This document shows positions 7,943 through 15,135 of a stretch of 64,000 nucleotides of DNA, piece after piece (within the stretch, counting starts at the first letter, position 1; every line of letters begins with the position of its first letter). The stretch spans positions 682,001 through 746,000 of the forward strand of contig NZ_CP023344.1 of NCBI RefSeq assembly GCF_002310495.1, read 5' to 3'. This stretch comes from Nibricoccus aquaticus. GTDB taxonomy: Bacteria > Verrucomicrobiota > Verrucomicrobiia > Opitutales > Opitutaceae. Under the pieces are notes generated by a model. The model saw nothing but the letters and a program-made list of their open reading frames with translations. It did not search any database and was not told the DNA's origin. Both the position numbers and the translations under genes were made by a program.

Positions 7943-8078
7943 GCCGAACCAGCCGGTACAGACAACGCGCTTAAGCGGGGCTGTTCTTCTCGAGTGCCCA
8001 GTCCGCTCAACCTTCAACCGTGGCTCGAAGAGCAGAGACTGCGCTCGCCAGCGCGCGTCTGACCAGAGATCGTTAGCC
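7943..8078 (+). repeat. attC 6 (136 bp type, divergent)
   Basis: R'' GCCGAAC complements core GTTCGGC. The arms are of the long type, but the central loop differs from attC 2 and resembles attC 24 (CGCTTAAGCGGGGCTGTT). Closing core GTTAGCC. Confidence 0.85.
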
Positions 8079-8082
8079 AAAA

Positions 8083-8523
8083 ATGAAGGTCTTTGCAGCC
8101 ATACTTCTGCTCGCGATGTGCGTATGCTGCGGCTGTCAGTCCGAGAAGGCGCTTCCTCCCGCAGCATATTCCAGCACGACCATTCAGCATATCGCCACCC
8201 TTCGCCGCGGCGACACTCCTGAAGAGGTCGTTCGAAAGCTCGGGGCGCCAGCATCGGTCGCCGTAGTTCTTCCTTGGCTGATGTATTACGCCCAAGAAAA
8301 AGAAGGCTTTTATTATCGTGTGACCTTCACACTCAGAGACGCACGAAAGCTGAATCCCGAAGATACCATCGAGCAAGTCACGTTGACATCGGGAATCGTG
8401 GACGGGCCTGAACCCGTTGTTGTGTGGCCAACGTCGAAGAAGAAAGAGGCTAACCAGCCGCTACAGCGCAACGCCTCGACGAGGCCCATTTCAAATTTCG
8501 AGTCGCCAGCTCGGCGTGGCTGA
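8083..8523 (+). CDS. Cassette 7: BamE/OmlA-like lipoprotein, copy of cassette 4
   Basis: The translated product equals that of cassette 4 (6833-7273) in all 146 residues, and the 461-bp cassette length is the same. It has the same lipobox (CVCCGC), RRGDTPEEVVRKLGAP motif and attC-encoded tail. It is separated from its twin by cassettes 5 and 6, so it arose by movement of a single cassette rather than by tandem slippage. Confidence 0.7.
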   Translation: MKVFAAILLLAMCVCCGCQSEKALPPAAYSSTTIQHIATLRRGDTPEEVVRKLGAPASVAVVLPWLMYYAQEKEGFYYRVTFTLRDARKLNPEDTIEQVTLTSGIVDGPEPVVVWPTSKKKEANQPLQRNASTRPISNFESPARRG

Positions 8524-8539
8524 CCAGTGATCGTTCGGC
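8448..8539 (+). repeat. attC 7 (92 bp)
   Basis: R'' GGCTAAC complements core GTTAGCC; same internal variants as attC 4 (GAGGCCCATTTC). Closing core GTTCGGC. Confidence 0.9.
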
Positions 8540-8544
8540 AAAGC

Positions 8545-8850
8545 ATGAATGACTGGCCGCCACTTTCCGACTTTCCGGCGACGATTGGCCGACTTGCTAC
8601 CGCTGAAGATACGCGCGCGAATCGCGCCTCATTCCTTCTGGAAGTGAATGGTGAGCGCATCGGCTCTCCTATCGAGATGCCGCTTCCCTGCTACGCTAGG
8701 TTCATAGACCACGAATCTGGAGACCGTCAGCGTTGCGTGCTATTCCAAGCGGAAGAAGCAGACGGAAAGCGCTACTTCGGTGGCTGGCTCTTGGAAGAGA
8801 AGCGCCAAATTGTGGGTTTAGACACTGACTTCGAGATTGTCGCCAAATGA
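8545..8850 (+). CDS. Cassette 8: hypothetical protein
   Basis: A 101-residue soluble protein beginning MNDWPPLSDFPATIGRL and ending DTDFEIVAK just before the attC. Alternating strands (SFLLEVNGERIG, RCVLFQAEEADGKRYFGGWLL) suggest a small beta domain. It has no signal peptide and no recognised family. The ATG at 8545 lies 6 nt after the core site. Confidence 0.7.
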   Translation: MNDWPPLSDFPATIGRLATAEDTRANRASFLLEVNGERIGSPIEMPLPCYARFIDHESGDRQRCVLFQAEEADGKRYFGGWLLEEKRQIVGLDTDFEIVAK

Positions 8851-8857
8851 AGAAAAA

Positions 8858-8949
8858 GCCGAACCAGCCGTTACAGCGCAACGCCTCGACGGGGCTCGTT
8901 TCGAATTTCCAGTCGCCAGCTCGGCGTGGCTGACCAGTGATCGTTCGGC
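8858..8949 (+). repeat. attC 8 (92 bp)
   Basis: R'' GCCGAAC and closing core GTTCGGC; standard arms. Confidence 0.9.
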
Positions 8950-8954
8950 AAAAG

Positions 8955-9356
8955 ATGAAGCTCGCGATGTTCACTCTGGCGCTTCTGGCAGTCGCAACCT
9001 CGGCGTTTTTTGCAAAGATGGCGTGGGCTGATTATCGACGTTTCCGACTCTTGCGGGCGAGAGGTGTGCGAGCGAAGGGCCATATCATCGGCCAGGCCCC
9101 TCGACGGATTGGAGAAGCGCCGCTGCCGGTCGTGCGGTTTGAAGATTCGTCAGGTGCGACCCGAGAGTTTCATTCGCGTTTCCCGCGACGCACGCGCGGT
9201 TTTATCCATCCCGAAGAGGTCGATGTGATTTATCACGGCGATGCGGCAGAGATCGCGACTGCTAGCTATGCGAGGCGCTGGATAGGCGGCACGTTCGCAT
9301 TCGCGGTCGCTTGCACGGTAATCGGATGTCTGTTCGCGTTACTTTCGCTGCGATGA
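8955..9356 (+). CDS. Cassette 9: DUF3592 family membrane protein
   Basis: A 133-residue protein with two transmembrane segments (about 4-24 and 110-130) flanking a soluble domain. The domain has the DUF3592 layout: RARGVRAKGHIIG, then PVVRFEDSSGATREFHS, then EEVDVIYHGDA. The family consists of small membrane proteins of unknown function. The start ATG follows an AAAG spacer after the core, and the stop precedes the attC. Confidence 0.75.
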   Translation: MKLAMFTLALLAVATSAFFAKMAWADYRRFRLLRARGVRAKGHIIGQAPRRIGEAPLPVVRFEDSSGATREFHSRFPRRTRGFIHPEEVDVIYHGDAAEIATASYARRWIGGTFAFAVACTVIGCLFALLSLR

Positions 9357-9363
9357 AGAAAGA

Positions 9364-9455
9364 GCCGAACCAGCCGCTACAGCGCAACGCCTCGACGGAG
9401 TCCGCTTCGAGTTTCGAGTCGCCAGCTCGGCGTGGCTGACCAGTGATCGTTCGGC
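9364..9455 (+). repeat. attC 9 (92 bp)
   Basis: R'' GCCGAAC and closing core GTTCGGC; loop variants GGAGTCCGCTTCGAG. Confidence 0.9.
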
Positions 9456-9463
9456 AAAGAAAG

Positions 9464-9706
9464 ATGAAGCAGCTCTCTGACGAAGAAATTGCCGGTCGTT
9501 TAGTCTCCATCATTAGCGACGGCTTTAATCGGTCTATGAGCGCTCTCGAAAAGGCTGGCGCGATAGACACGAAGAAGATGAGAGCGCAGTACCGCGGCGT
9601 CGGTAGTAAGTACTACGACATCGTTACCGAGCAGATTGAGCTATCAGCCAAGTACGCGGCTCCTGGCTTGAAGCAGCTTTTCCAGCACGATGAAGAAAAA
9701 GCCTAA
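9464..9706 (+). CDS. Cassette 10: hypothetical protein
   Basis: An 80-residue, predicted helical protein (MKQLSDEEIAGRLVSIIS ... KYAAPGLKQLFQHDEEKA) without signal or membrane segment. It is not recognised. Its TAA stop lies within the R'' site (GCCTAAC), so the gene ends exactly at the attC. This cassette is the single exception to core/R'' matching in the array. Confidence 0.65.
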   Translation: MKQLSDEEIAGRLVSIISDGFNRSMSALEKAGAIDTKKMRAQYRGVGSKYYDIVTEQIELSAKYAAPGLKQLFQHDEEKA

Positions 9707-9792
9707 CCAGCCGCTACAGCGCAACGCCTCGACGGGGTCCGTTTCGAATTTCGGGTCGCCAGCTCGGCGTGGCTGACCAGTGATCGTTCGGC
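9701..9792 (+). repeat. attC 10 (92 bp), mismatched R''
   Basis: R'' is GCCTAAC, whereas the cassette's 5' core is GTTCGGC (expected GCCGAAC). It is the only cassette of 24 with a mismatch. Closing core GTTCGGC. Confidence 0.9.
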
Positions 9793-9801
9793 AAAAGAAA
9801 G

Positions 9802-10116
9802 ATGATCTCCAAGTCGCCACTTAAAGCAGCGCTTGTGACCTTCGGCCTGACTGTCGCGGTGGTGTTGGCATTTTGGGCACTAGAGCTTCTCGTCCTGTTT
9901 CTGTTTTTCAGGAATTCAGACGAGGCATCGTGGGGAGTAGTTCTCTACGGTTTTTTCTTCGCCGTCGTTGCTTTGCCTATCGGTGTACTTCTTTCCATCG
10001 GCACCTTCATGAAAGTTAAGATTCAGAATCCAAAAGCAGAGCCGAACCAGCCGCTACAGCGCAACGCCTCGACGGGGTCCGTTTCGATTTTCCAGTCGCC
10101 AGCTCGGCGTGGCTGA
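9802..10116 (+). CDS. Cassette 11: two-helix membrane protein
   Basis: A 104-residue product with two strong hydrophobic segments (about 9-34 and 45-68) joined by a short loop FRNSDEASWG, then a basic exit (KVKIQNPK). Residues from about 81 on are the attC-encoded tail (EPNQPLQRNASTGSVSIF and onward). Unknown function. It resembles the small integral membrane proteins that are common cassette cargo. Confidence 0.65.
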   Translation: MISKSPLKAALVTFGLTVAVVLAFWALELLVLFLFFRNSDEASWGVVLYGFFFAVVALPIGVLLSIGTFMKVKIQNPKAEPNQPLQRNASTGSVSIFQSPARRG

Positions 10117-10132
10117 CCAGTGATCGTTGGGC
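10041..10132 (+). repeat. attC 11 (92 bp)
   Basis: R'' GCCGAAC matches core GTTCGGC. Closing core GTTGGGC. Confidence 0.9.
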
Positions 10133-10136
10133 GAAG

Positions 10137-10439
10137 ATGACTCCCGAAAAAGAACGCGAACTCCAGTTGCGCGCTGCTGCTCAAATCGCGCTTCTTGGCG
10201 AGACGCCGCTTTCGCTTCGCAGCTTATCTTTCCGCCATGCGGATCGAGCGATTTGGTTTAAGGCGATTTTGGCGACGGACGCGACGGACCAAGATAAGGA
10301 AGACGTCACTTGTGTAGCGACCGAGGTTCTCGCGGCATTTGATGACGGTCGATGGTCTTGGAATGAAGAGATCGTTGTCTCCGATGACGACTTGAGAGGC
10401 GCTGAGTTCGAAGTGATCACTTACCGCAGAAAAGAATGA
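10137..10439 (+). CDS. Cassette 12: hypothetical protein
   Basis: A 100-residue acidic soluble protein. A helix-rich start (MTPEKERELQLRAAAQIALLG) is followed by SLRSLSFRHADRAIWFKAIL and an acidic stretch DATDQDKEDVTCVATEVLAAF; it ends FEVITYRRKE. The arrangement suggests an alpha/beta domain. No family is recognised with confidence, and the stop precedes attC. Confidence 0.7.
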   Translation: MTPEKERELQLRAAAQIALLGETPLSLRSLSFRHADRAIWFKAILATDATDQDKEDVTCVATEVLAAFDDGRWSWNEEIVVSDDDLRGAEFEVITYRRKE

Positions 10440-10445
10440 AGAAGA

Positions 10446-10537
10446 GCCCAACCAGCCGCTACAGCGCAACGCCTCGACGGGGTCCGTTTCGAATTTCGAG
10501 TCGCCAGCTCGGCGTGGCTGACCAGTGATCGTTCGGC
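10446..10537 (+). repeat. attC 12 (92 bp)
   Basis: R'' GCCCAAC complements core GTTGGGC. Closing core GTTCGGC. Confidence 0.9.
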
Positions 10538-10543
10538 GGAAGA

Positions 10544-10855
10544 ATGAGCGAAAGTATTCACACACCGAAGAGCGTCTGGGCGGCATTCGCCTGCATGTTC
10601 ATCGCCATGGCGGTCGGTGTGCTGGGCTGGTTCCGCATGTTGGCGATGTCGGGCGACTTTCAGCCGATCGCATTCTTCTTCGTCTGCTTGAGTGCGAGCG
10701 CGATACTTACTCTCGCCGCTATCGGTGGCACTTTCTACGGAGCGCGACGCAGACCTCGTTCGGTACCGACAATAGCAGCCATGTATTTAGCTGGTGCATC
10801 CGGAATCACTATGGTCGCTATAGCCATTTGGATTCTGCTGAGTTTTTCATCGTGA
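10544..10855 (+). CDS. Cassette 13: small three-helix membrane protein
   Basis: A 103-residue protein (MSESIHTPKSVWAAF) with three hydrophobic segments at about 10-32, 41-64 and 76-100. A basic loop GARRRPRSV lies between the second and third. The start follows GGCGGAAGA. A longer overlapping ORF (10525-10944) in another frame begins in the previous attC and is rejected. Function unknown. Confidence 0.65.
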   Translation: MSESIHTPKSVWAAFACMFIAMAVGVLGWFRMLAMSGDFQPIAFFFVCLSASAILTLAAIGGTFYGARRRPRSVPTIAAMYLAGASGITMVAIAIWILLSFSS

Positions 10856-10868
10856 ACCGAACCCAAGA

Positions 10869-10960
10869 GCCGAACCAGCCGTTACAGCGCAACGCCTCGA
10901 CGGGGTCCGTTTCGAATTTCCGGTCGCCAGCTCGGCGTGGCTGACCAGTGATCGTTCGGC
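10869..10960 (+). repeat. attC 13 (92 bp)
   Basis: R'' GCCGAAC and closing core GTTCGGC; standard arms. Confidence 0.9.
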
Positions 10961-10968
10961 AAAAGAAG

Positions 10969-11238
10969 ATGGCCGCTGAAGCAATAGCCCAAGTTGTTCT
11001 CGAGGTCGTAGCGTACCCGATTTTCTACGTCATCGGTTTTATTGTCGTTAAGATCTTGTCGCTTGGGCGCGCTAGGATCTTGGCGCTGACTGATCGAGGC
11101 TACGAAAAGGAAATGCGTTGGTATCAGTTTTTCGTCCGCCGTTCTGGCATTCGATTCTGGACTCCGGAAAGCATCATCCTCGTCGGCGGTCTTTTCACGC
11201 TATGTGCCGGTGTTGGCGCTTATCTAATCCTATCCTAA
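10969..11238 (+). CDS. Cassette 14: small membrane protein
   Basis: An 89-residue product starting MAAEAIAQVVLEVVAYP. It has hydrophobic segments at about 6-31 and 68-88, with a basic amphipathic middle (TDRGYEKEMRWYQFFVRRSG). It ends in LILS before the attC. No recognised family. Confidence 0.65.
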   Translation: MAAEAIAQVVLEVVAYPIFYVIGFIVVKILSLGRARILALTDRGYEKEMRWYQFFVRRSGIRFWTPESIILVGGLFTLCAGVGAYLILS

Positions 11239-11251
11239 GTATGAAAGAAGA

Positions 11252-11343
11252 GCCGAACCAGCCGCTACAGCGCAACGCCTCGACGGGGCCCGTTTCGAAT
11301 TTCGAGTCGCCAGCTCGGCGTGGCTGACCAGTGATCGTTAGGC
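11252..11343 (+). repeat. attC 14 (92 bp)
   Basis: R'' GCCGAAC and standard arms. Closing core GTTAGGC. Confidence 0.9.
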
Positions 11344-11353
11344 AAAGAAGCGC

Positions 11354-11830
11354 ATGGAAAAATATAGCTCACTCGTCGCTAAAATCGGTAGGAAAACTCG
11401 AGGTAAATTTGGGCCAGCCTCCACGTACCGAATCACGCAGCTCAAGAAGCTAAAGTTCCCAAGTGATGTTATTGAGTTTTATCGTCGATACGAGCCGGTG
11501 GACATAGTCGAAGGCTGCGTACGCTTGCTTCCTATCAAGATGATCGTCGCCGAAAACAAGGACTTGATTCCTGGATGCTATGCGTCTCGTAGAGGGTTTG
11601 TTGCTTTCGCTTCGACGTTTGCTGGAGACGCGTACTGCTTCGATGCGGGCTCCAAGAGTAACCCTAGCCGGATTGTTTTGTTATCCCACGATGAGGTAGG
11701 CCCGCGAATGGCGCGGAAGACTTTGCTTAGGATCGCGGTGCCAGTGGCCACGGAATTGTCAGAGTTCTTGCAGTTGTTCTTAGATGATGCGCTGGATCAG
11801 CCGCCCCCAGGTGAAGGGCTCGAAGACTAG
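11354..11830 (+). CDS. Cassette 15: SMI1/KNR4 (SUKH) protein, copy of cassette 3
   Basis: The 158-residue translation equals that at 6240-6716, and the 599-bp cassette including its distinctive attC is repeated. See cassette 3 for the SUKH motifs. The two copies are 5.1 kb apart and have different neighbours, and the lack of visible divergence points to recent duplication or conversion. Confidence 0.8.
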   Translation: MEKYSSLVAKIGRKTRGKFGPASTYRITQLKKLKFPSDVIEFYRRYEPVDIVEGCVRLLPIKMIVAENKDLIPGCYASRRGFVAFASTFAGDAYCFDAGSKSNPSRIVLLSHDEVGPRMARKTLLRIAVPVATELSEFLQLFLDDALDQPPPGEGLED

Positions 11831-11850
11831 CCATGCACAATGAAGACGGA

Positions 11851-11942
11851 GCCTAACAAGCCGCTACAGCGCAACGCCTCGACGGGGTCCGTTTCGAGTT
11901 TCAAGTCGCCAGCTCGGCGTGGCTGATCAGTGATCGTTGGGC
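11851..11942 (+). repeat. attC 15 (92 bp)
   Basis: R'' GCCTAAC complements core GTTAGGC; shares the rare variants of attC 3. Closing core GTTGGGC. Confidence 0.9.
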
Positions 11943-11949
11943 AAAGACA

Positions 11950-12390
11950 ATGAGCGAGGCGGACTCTAAGGCGGTTATCTGGTTATCTGAGACACATCCT
12001 ACGTCCGGCCGGATTATCGTGTTGGAGGACGACGGTCGTAGCTGTTGGCTATACTTCCGCGACAGTTGTCCGGACGGTGCGACAAGGTCAGTGATTGTTT
12101 ATTCTCCGATCGCTCCCGTGAGTCGTTCAGAGTTCCAAGCCAAAGTAGGACGTGGCGATACGCCGATTCTGATGGCCGACTATGCCTCGAGCCATGCGGT
12201 GATCACGGAAAGATACCCTGACGATTTTTCTTTCGTCTGGCGCGAGGATGGCGATGCCGCCGCAGTACGTTATCGCGACGAGATTATCGCTGTCGTTTCC
12301 GTCGACGAGGAGCATGGCAGTTCACGCGCAATTTCCCGCTCAGGTCCGTTTGGTGACCCATTGCAGTTAGCTCGCTACCCGTGGTTATGA
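11950..12390 (+). CDS. Cassette 16: hypothetical protein
   Basis: A 146-residue acidic soluble protein. The pattern (SGRIIVLEDDGRSCWLYF, RSVIVYSPIAP, ILMADYASSHAVITERYP, then FSFVWREDGDAAAVRYRDE) suggests an antiparallel beta-rich domain. The ...EDDGRSCWLYF start resembles some cassette-encoded immunity-like proteins, but no family is claimed. The stop lies before attC and there is no signal peptide. Confidence 0.7.
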   Translation: MSEADSKAVIWLSETHPTSGRIIVLEDDGRSCWLYFRDSCPDGATRSVIVYSPIAPVSRSEFQAKVGRGDTPILMADYASSHAVITERYPDDFSFVWREDGDAAAVRYRDEIIAVVSVDEEHGSSRAISRSGPFGDPLQLARYPWL

Positions 12391-12396
12391 AAGAAA

Positions 12397-12488
12397 GCCC
12401 AACCAGCCGCTACAGCGCAACGCCTCGACGGGGTCCGTTTCAAATTTCGAGTCGCCAGCTCGGCGTGGCTGACCAGTGATCGTTCGGC
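12397..12488 (+). repeat. attC 16 (92 bp)
   Basis: R'' GCCCAAC complements core GTTGGGC. Closing core GTTCGGC. Confidence 0.9.
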
Positions 12489-12495
12489 AAAAGCG

Positions 12496-12903
12496 ATGAA
12501 GCCTATTCTTCTACTCCTAATCTTGCTGCTGGTTGGGGCTGGATGCGTTGGGCCGTTTAAGAAGAAGGCTGCTTGGTCGCCTGCGGAAGTTACAGAGTGG
12601 TACCAAGGCACCTCGATTCCTGCTACGATCCATCGCGGTATTGGTTATCAGGGTACCGACGAGTCGTTTCACTACTTCATCGCGCGCCCGATCGACTTTT
12701 TCGTCTTCATCAAGATTCCCCGCGCACAGCTCCAAATCGAAGATGTTCAGCCGCGCCAGCAGTCGTCGTCCGCAGGTTTAGGCGTCTATTACTGGGTCGA
12801 TCCGCTCCAAGGATTCAGAAAGAAAGAGCCGAACCAGCCAGTACAGCGCAACGCCTCGACGGGGTCCGTTTCGAATTTCGAGTCGCTAGCTCGGCGTGGC
12901 TGA
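12496..12903 (+). CDS. Cassette 17: lipoprotein, copy of cassette 1
   Basis: The 135-residue lipoprotein equals that of cassette 1, with the LVGAGC lipobox and attC-encoded tail. The 431-bp cassette matches 5443-5873, including the rare GCTAGC and GAGAAC attC variants. It lies 7 kb downstream of its twin; one copy sits at attI and the other deep in the array. Confidence 0.8.
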   Translation: MKPILLLLILLLVGAGCVGPFKKKAAWSPAEVTEWYQGTSIPATIHRGIGYQGTDESFHYFIARPIDFFVFIKIPRAQLQIEDVQPRQQSSSAGLGVYYWVDPLQGFRKKEPNQPVQRNASTGSVSNFESLARRG

Positions 12904-12919
12904 CCAGAGAACGTTCGCC
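12828..12919 (+). repeat. attC 17 (92 bp)
   Basis: R'' GCCGAAC; same rare variants as attC 1. Closing core GTTCGCC. Confidence 0.9.
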
Positions 12920-12928
12920 GAAGCCGCC

Positions 12929-13432
12929 ATGACCCTAGACGAGTTTTGGACCCTAATAGAACAAACCAAGGATGCCTCCGCTGATATCGACGAGCGCACT
13001 GAAGTTCTGCGCGCGAAACTATCGCGACTATCCACGGAAGACGTCGCGGCCTTTGATCGGCGTTTCACGGAAACCTTAGATCGAGCGTATTCGCACGATT
13101 TGTGGGGAGCCGCCTACATCATCCAAGGCGGTTGCAGCGATGACGCCTTCTGGGACTTCAGAAGCGTTTTGATATCCATGGGAAAGGATGCGTTTGAGCG
13201 GGCCATCCGCGATCCCGACAGCTTAGCGAGCTTATCAGCCGAGGACCTCGATGAGCTTTATGCCGAGGGATTCCAGTATGTAGCAGGAAGCATCTATGAA
13301 GAGCGGACGGGCGTGCTCCTCGAGCGATCGCATCCTCATCCGCCAAAGCCCGTCGGAGAGAAGCGCAGCGATGATCCCGACGAGTTACGGAAGCGCTGGC
13401 CCAAATTGTTTGCGAAGCACTGGGAAGAATGA
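12929..13432 (+). CDS. Cassette 18: DUF4240 family protein
   Basis: A 167-residue protein with the DUF4240 pattern: MTLDEFWTLIEQTK at the N terminus, then a helix ending LSTEDVAAFDRRFTE, then the conserved YSHDLWGAAYIIQGGCSDD, FWDFRSVLISMGKDAFE and ...DPDSLASL. DUF4240 proteins are of unknown function and are often found near toxin-immunity loci. The ATG at 12929 is chosen because upstream codons belong to the previous attC. Confidence 0.85.
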   Translation: MTLDEFWTLIEQTKDASADIDERTEVLRAKLSRLSTEDVAAFDRRFTETLDRAYSHDLWGAAYIIQGGCSDDAFWDFRSVLISMGKDAFERAIRDPDSLASLSAEDLDELYAEGFQYVAGSIYEERTGVLLERSHPHPPKPVGEKRSDDPDELRKRWPKLFAKHWEE

Positions 13433-13433
13433 G

Positions 13434-13525
13434 GGCGAACCAGCCGTTACAGCGCAACGCCTCGACGGAGCCCGTTTCGAATTTCGAGTCGCCAGCTCGG
13501 CGTGGCTGACCAGTGATCGTTGGGC
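13434..13525 (+). repeat. attC 18 (92 bp)
   Basis: R'' GGCGAAC complements core GTTCGCC. Closing core GTTGGGC. Confidence 0.9.
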
Positions 13526-13533
13526 AGAAGACC

Positions 13534-13884
13534 ATGGCGGAAAAGCGATACAAGTTGGCGAAGGAGCAAATCAAGCCGTTGGCCGTCGGCCACGGTGCTT
13601 GCATTGCAAGCGATCACATCGTCGTCGACGGCAAGAAAGTTGGTTTCATGTATCGCGAGTCTCCGTCGAATACGGTCGATAGCGGATGGCGCTTCTTTTC
13701 AGGCGAAGAAGACCAAGCATACGTCGATCAGCCGGAGCACCTCGCTTTCTACGACATCAATACGGTCGCGAACTATGATCCCGCGATAATCCTGCATCTC
13801 GGCGCCGCTATCGGCACGCAGTTAGGCCGTGTAGAGGGCACCGATAGATTCGTTCAGGAGAAATTTACGCCTCCCGAAGAATGA
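13534..13884 (+). CDS. Cassette 19: DUF2185 (Imm33-like) protein
   Basis: A 116-residue protein with the DUF2185 signature: GACIASDHIVVDGKKVGFMY at about 21-40, then DSGWRFFSGEEDQAYVDQP, then FYDINTVANYDPAIILHL and a GTQLGRVEGT end. Related proteins are classed as predicted immunity proteins; the role is taken from the family, and no cognate toxin is seen here. Start ATG after GGGCAGAAGACC. Confidence 0.85.
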   Translation: MAEKRYKLAKEQIKPLAVGHGACIASDHIVVDGKKVGFMYRESPSNTVDSGWRFFSGEEDQAYVDQPEHLAFYDINTVANYDPAIILHLGAAIGTQLGRVEGTDRFVQEKFTPPEE

Positions 13885-13891
13885 AAACGGA

Positions 13892-13983
13892 GCCCAACCA
13901 GCCGCTACAGCGCAACGCCTCGACGGGGTCCGTTTCAAATTTCGAGTCGCCAGCTCGGCGTGGCTGATCAGTGATCGATGGGC
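13892..13983 (+). repeat. attC 19 (92 bp)
   Basis: R'' GCCCAAC complements core GTTGGGC. Closing core GATGGGC, which begins cassette 20. Confidence 0.9.
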
Positions 13984-13991
13984 GGAAGAGC

Positions 13992-14324
13992 ATGAGCATT
14001 GTAGCGGGAGATTTTCCGGAGGCTATCGCGAGATTCGTGGCGAAGAAGAAAGAGGCCGTCCGGCATTCACGGTGCTCGAAGAAAGCGCACGCGACGTTCG
14101 TCGCCACTGGCGAAGCGATGTCTCGAAAGAAAGTGGTCGTTCGGACTTCGGCGTTTTCCAGCGACAGCGTCTCGCTCATCGGCGCCGTTTCCGAAGCGCC
14201 CATCCAGGCGCTACAGACAACGCGCTGGAGCGGGGCCGTTTTTCTCACGCGCCTCCTCCGCTCAACCCTCAGCCGTTTCTCAAACAGCCTGCTGCGCGCT
14301 CGCCAGCGCGCGTCTGACCAGTGA
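13992..14324 (+). CDS. Cassette 20: third copy of the cassette 2 ORF
   Basis: Third occurrence of the 350-bp GATGGGC-core cassette, predicted product again starting MSIVAGDFPEAIARF. No nucleotide change relative to the copies at 5874 and 7284 was noticed by eye. Coding status is as uncertain as for the other copies. Confidence 0.4.
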   Translation: MSIVAGDFPEAIARFVAKKKEAVRHSRCSKKAHATFVATGEAMSRKKVVVRTSAFSSDSVSLIGAVSEAPIQALQTTRWSGAVFLTRLLRSTLSRFSNSLLRARQRASDQ

Positions 14325-14333
14325 TCGTTCGGC
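14198..14333 (+). repeat. attC 20 (136 bp type)
   Basis: R'' GCCCATC matching core GATGGGC; same arms as attC 2 and 5. Closing core GTTCGGC. Confidence 0.85.
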
Positions 14334-14338
14334 AAAGG

Positions 14339-14689
14339 ATGAAGTCCTCGCTCCGCAAGAATCGTTCGGTCTCTGGGCCCGCTAAGTCGCCAGAGGAGAA
14401 GAATCGAAATTCAGCGAGACGCTGGAGTATTGGCCTCTTGTGCGCTGGCTTACTCGGCATCGCCAGCCCGCTTGTTTCCAGTCGACCAATGAGCGAGTGG
14501 CGCGGGACCAGTGCGAATAGGGCCGGCCCGTCTACAGGCTGGTTTCAGCTAGGCTTAGGAGCGCTTTTCCTTTTCATGTCCGCGTCTTGTTATCGGATCT
14601 CCAAGAAGAAAGAGCCGAACCAGCCGGTACAGCCAACGCCGGGAACGGGGCCTGTTTCGAATTTCGAGTCGCCAGCCCGGCGTGGCTGA
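14339..14689 (+). CDS. Cassette 21: two-helix membrane protein
   Basis: A 116-residue product. The basic N terminus (MKSSLRKNRSVSGPAKS) is followed by hydrophobic segments at about 30-47 and 66-84 (LGLGALFLFMSASCY). The last 24 residues or so come from the attC, in this case with a PTPGTGPV variant instead of RNASTGSV. Unknown function. Confidence 0.6.
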   Translation: MKSSLRKNRSVSGPAKSPEEKNRNSARRWSIGLLCAGLLGIASPLVSSRPMSEWRGTSANRAGPSTGWFQLGLGALFLFMSASCYRISKKKEPNQPVQPTPGTGPVSNFESPARRG

Positions 14690-14705
14690 ACAGTGATCGT
14701 TCGCC
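14614..14705 (+). repeat. attC 21 (92 bp, variant)
   Basis: R'' GCCGAAC. The L'' arm reads CAGCCAACGCCGGG and the right arm CCCGGCGTGGCTG, a compensatory change keeping the stem. Closing core GTTCGCC. Confidence 0.9.
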
Positions 14706-14711
14706 GAAAGC

Positions 14712-15125
14712 ATGCCTTTCATCCACAAGCAGATTAGTCGAGAGCACGCCGAGAGCGAGATGACCCAGCTAGTGCAGAACAATGTACCGGCTAAGATTCG
14801 CTATCTGCGGGGTCCGGTTTTCTCCAGACCTATGTATGGAGTTTGGGTAGAAGAGGAAGATCTTCAGGACGCGCTGAGGGTCCTGGATATGGTTGAGGTC
14901 GTGCCCGACTCGGAGCCTGAGCCGCCTTACGAGACCATTCTAGCCTGTCCCCGCTGTGAAAAGAGGCGTGTCGAATGCCCCGACGATAACCCGCCACGTT
15001 GGCTGTTCTTCGTGTCAGTGTTTTTGCTGATGATCCCGAAGATGATCTGGTTTTTCTGCAGAAGCATGAAGGGATCCAAGAAGAGGTGCGGCTACTGCGG
15101 GAATGAGTGGAGGAGCAAACCATGA
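14712..15125 (+). CDS. Cassette 22: DUF2007-like protein with zinc ribbon and membrane segment
   Basis: A 137-residue protein. The N-terminal part (about 10-65) has the pattern of signal-transducer DUF2007: a helix, IRYLRGPVFSRPMYGVWVEE, then EDLQDALRVL. A zinc-ribbon-like pair of cysteine motifs follows (CPRCEKRRVEC near 79 and CGYCGNEW near 126). They are split by a hydrophobic segment (WLFFVSVFLLMIPKMIWFF, about 96-114). It is probably membrane-attached. The family assignment rests on pattern only. Confidence 0.65.
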   Translation: MPFIHKQISREHAESEMTQLVQNNVPAKIRYLRGPVFSRPMYGVWVEEEDLQDALRVLDMVEVVPDSEPEPPYETILACPRCEKRRVECPDDNPPRWLFFVSVFLLMIPKMIWFFCRSMKGSKKRCGYCGNEWRSKP

Positions 15126-15135
15126 GACCCCAAAG

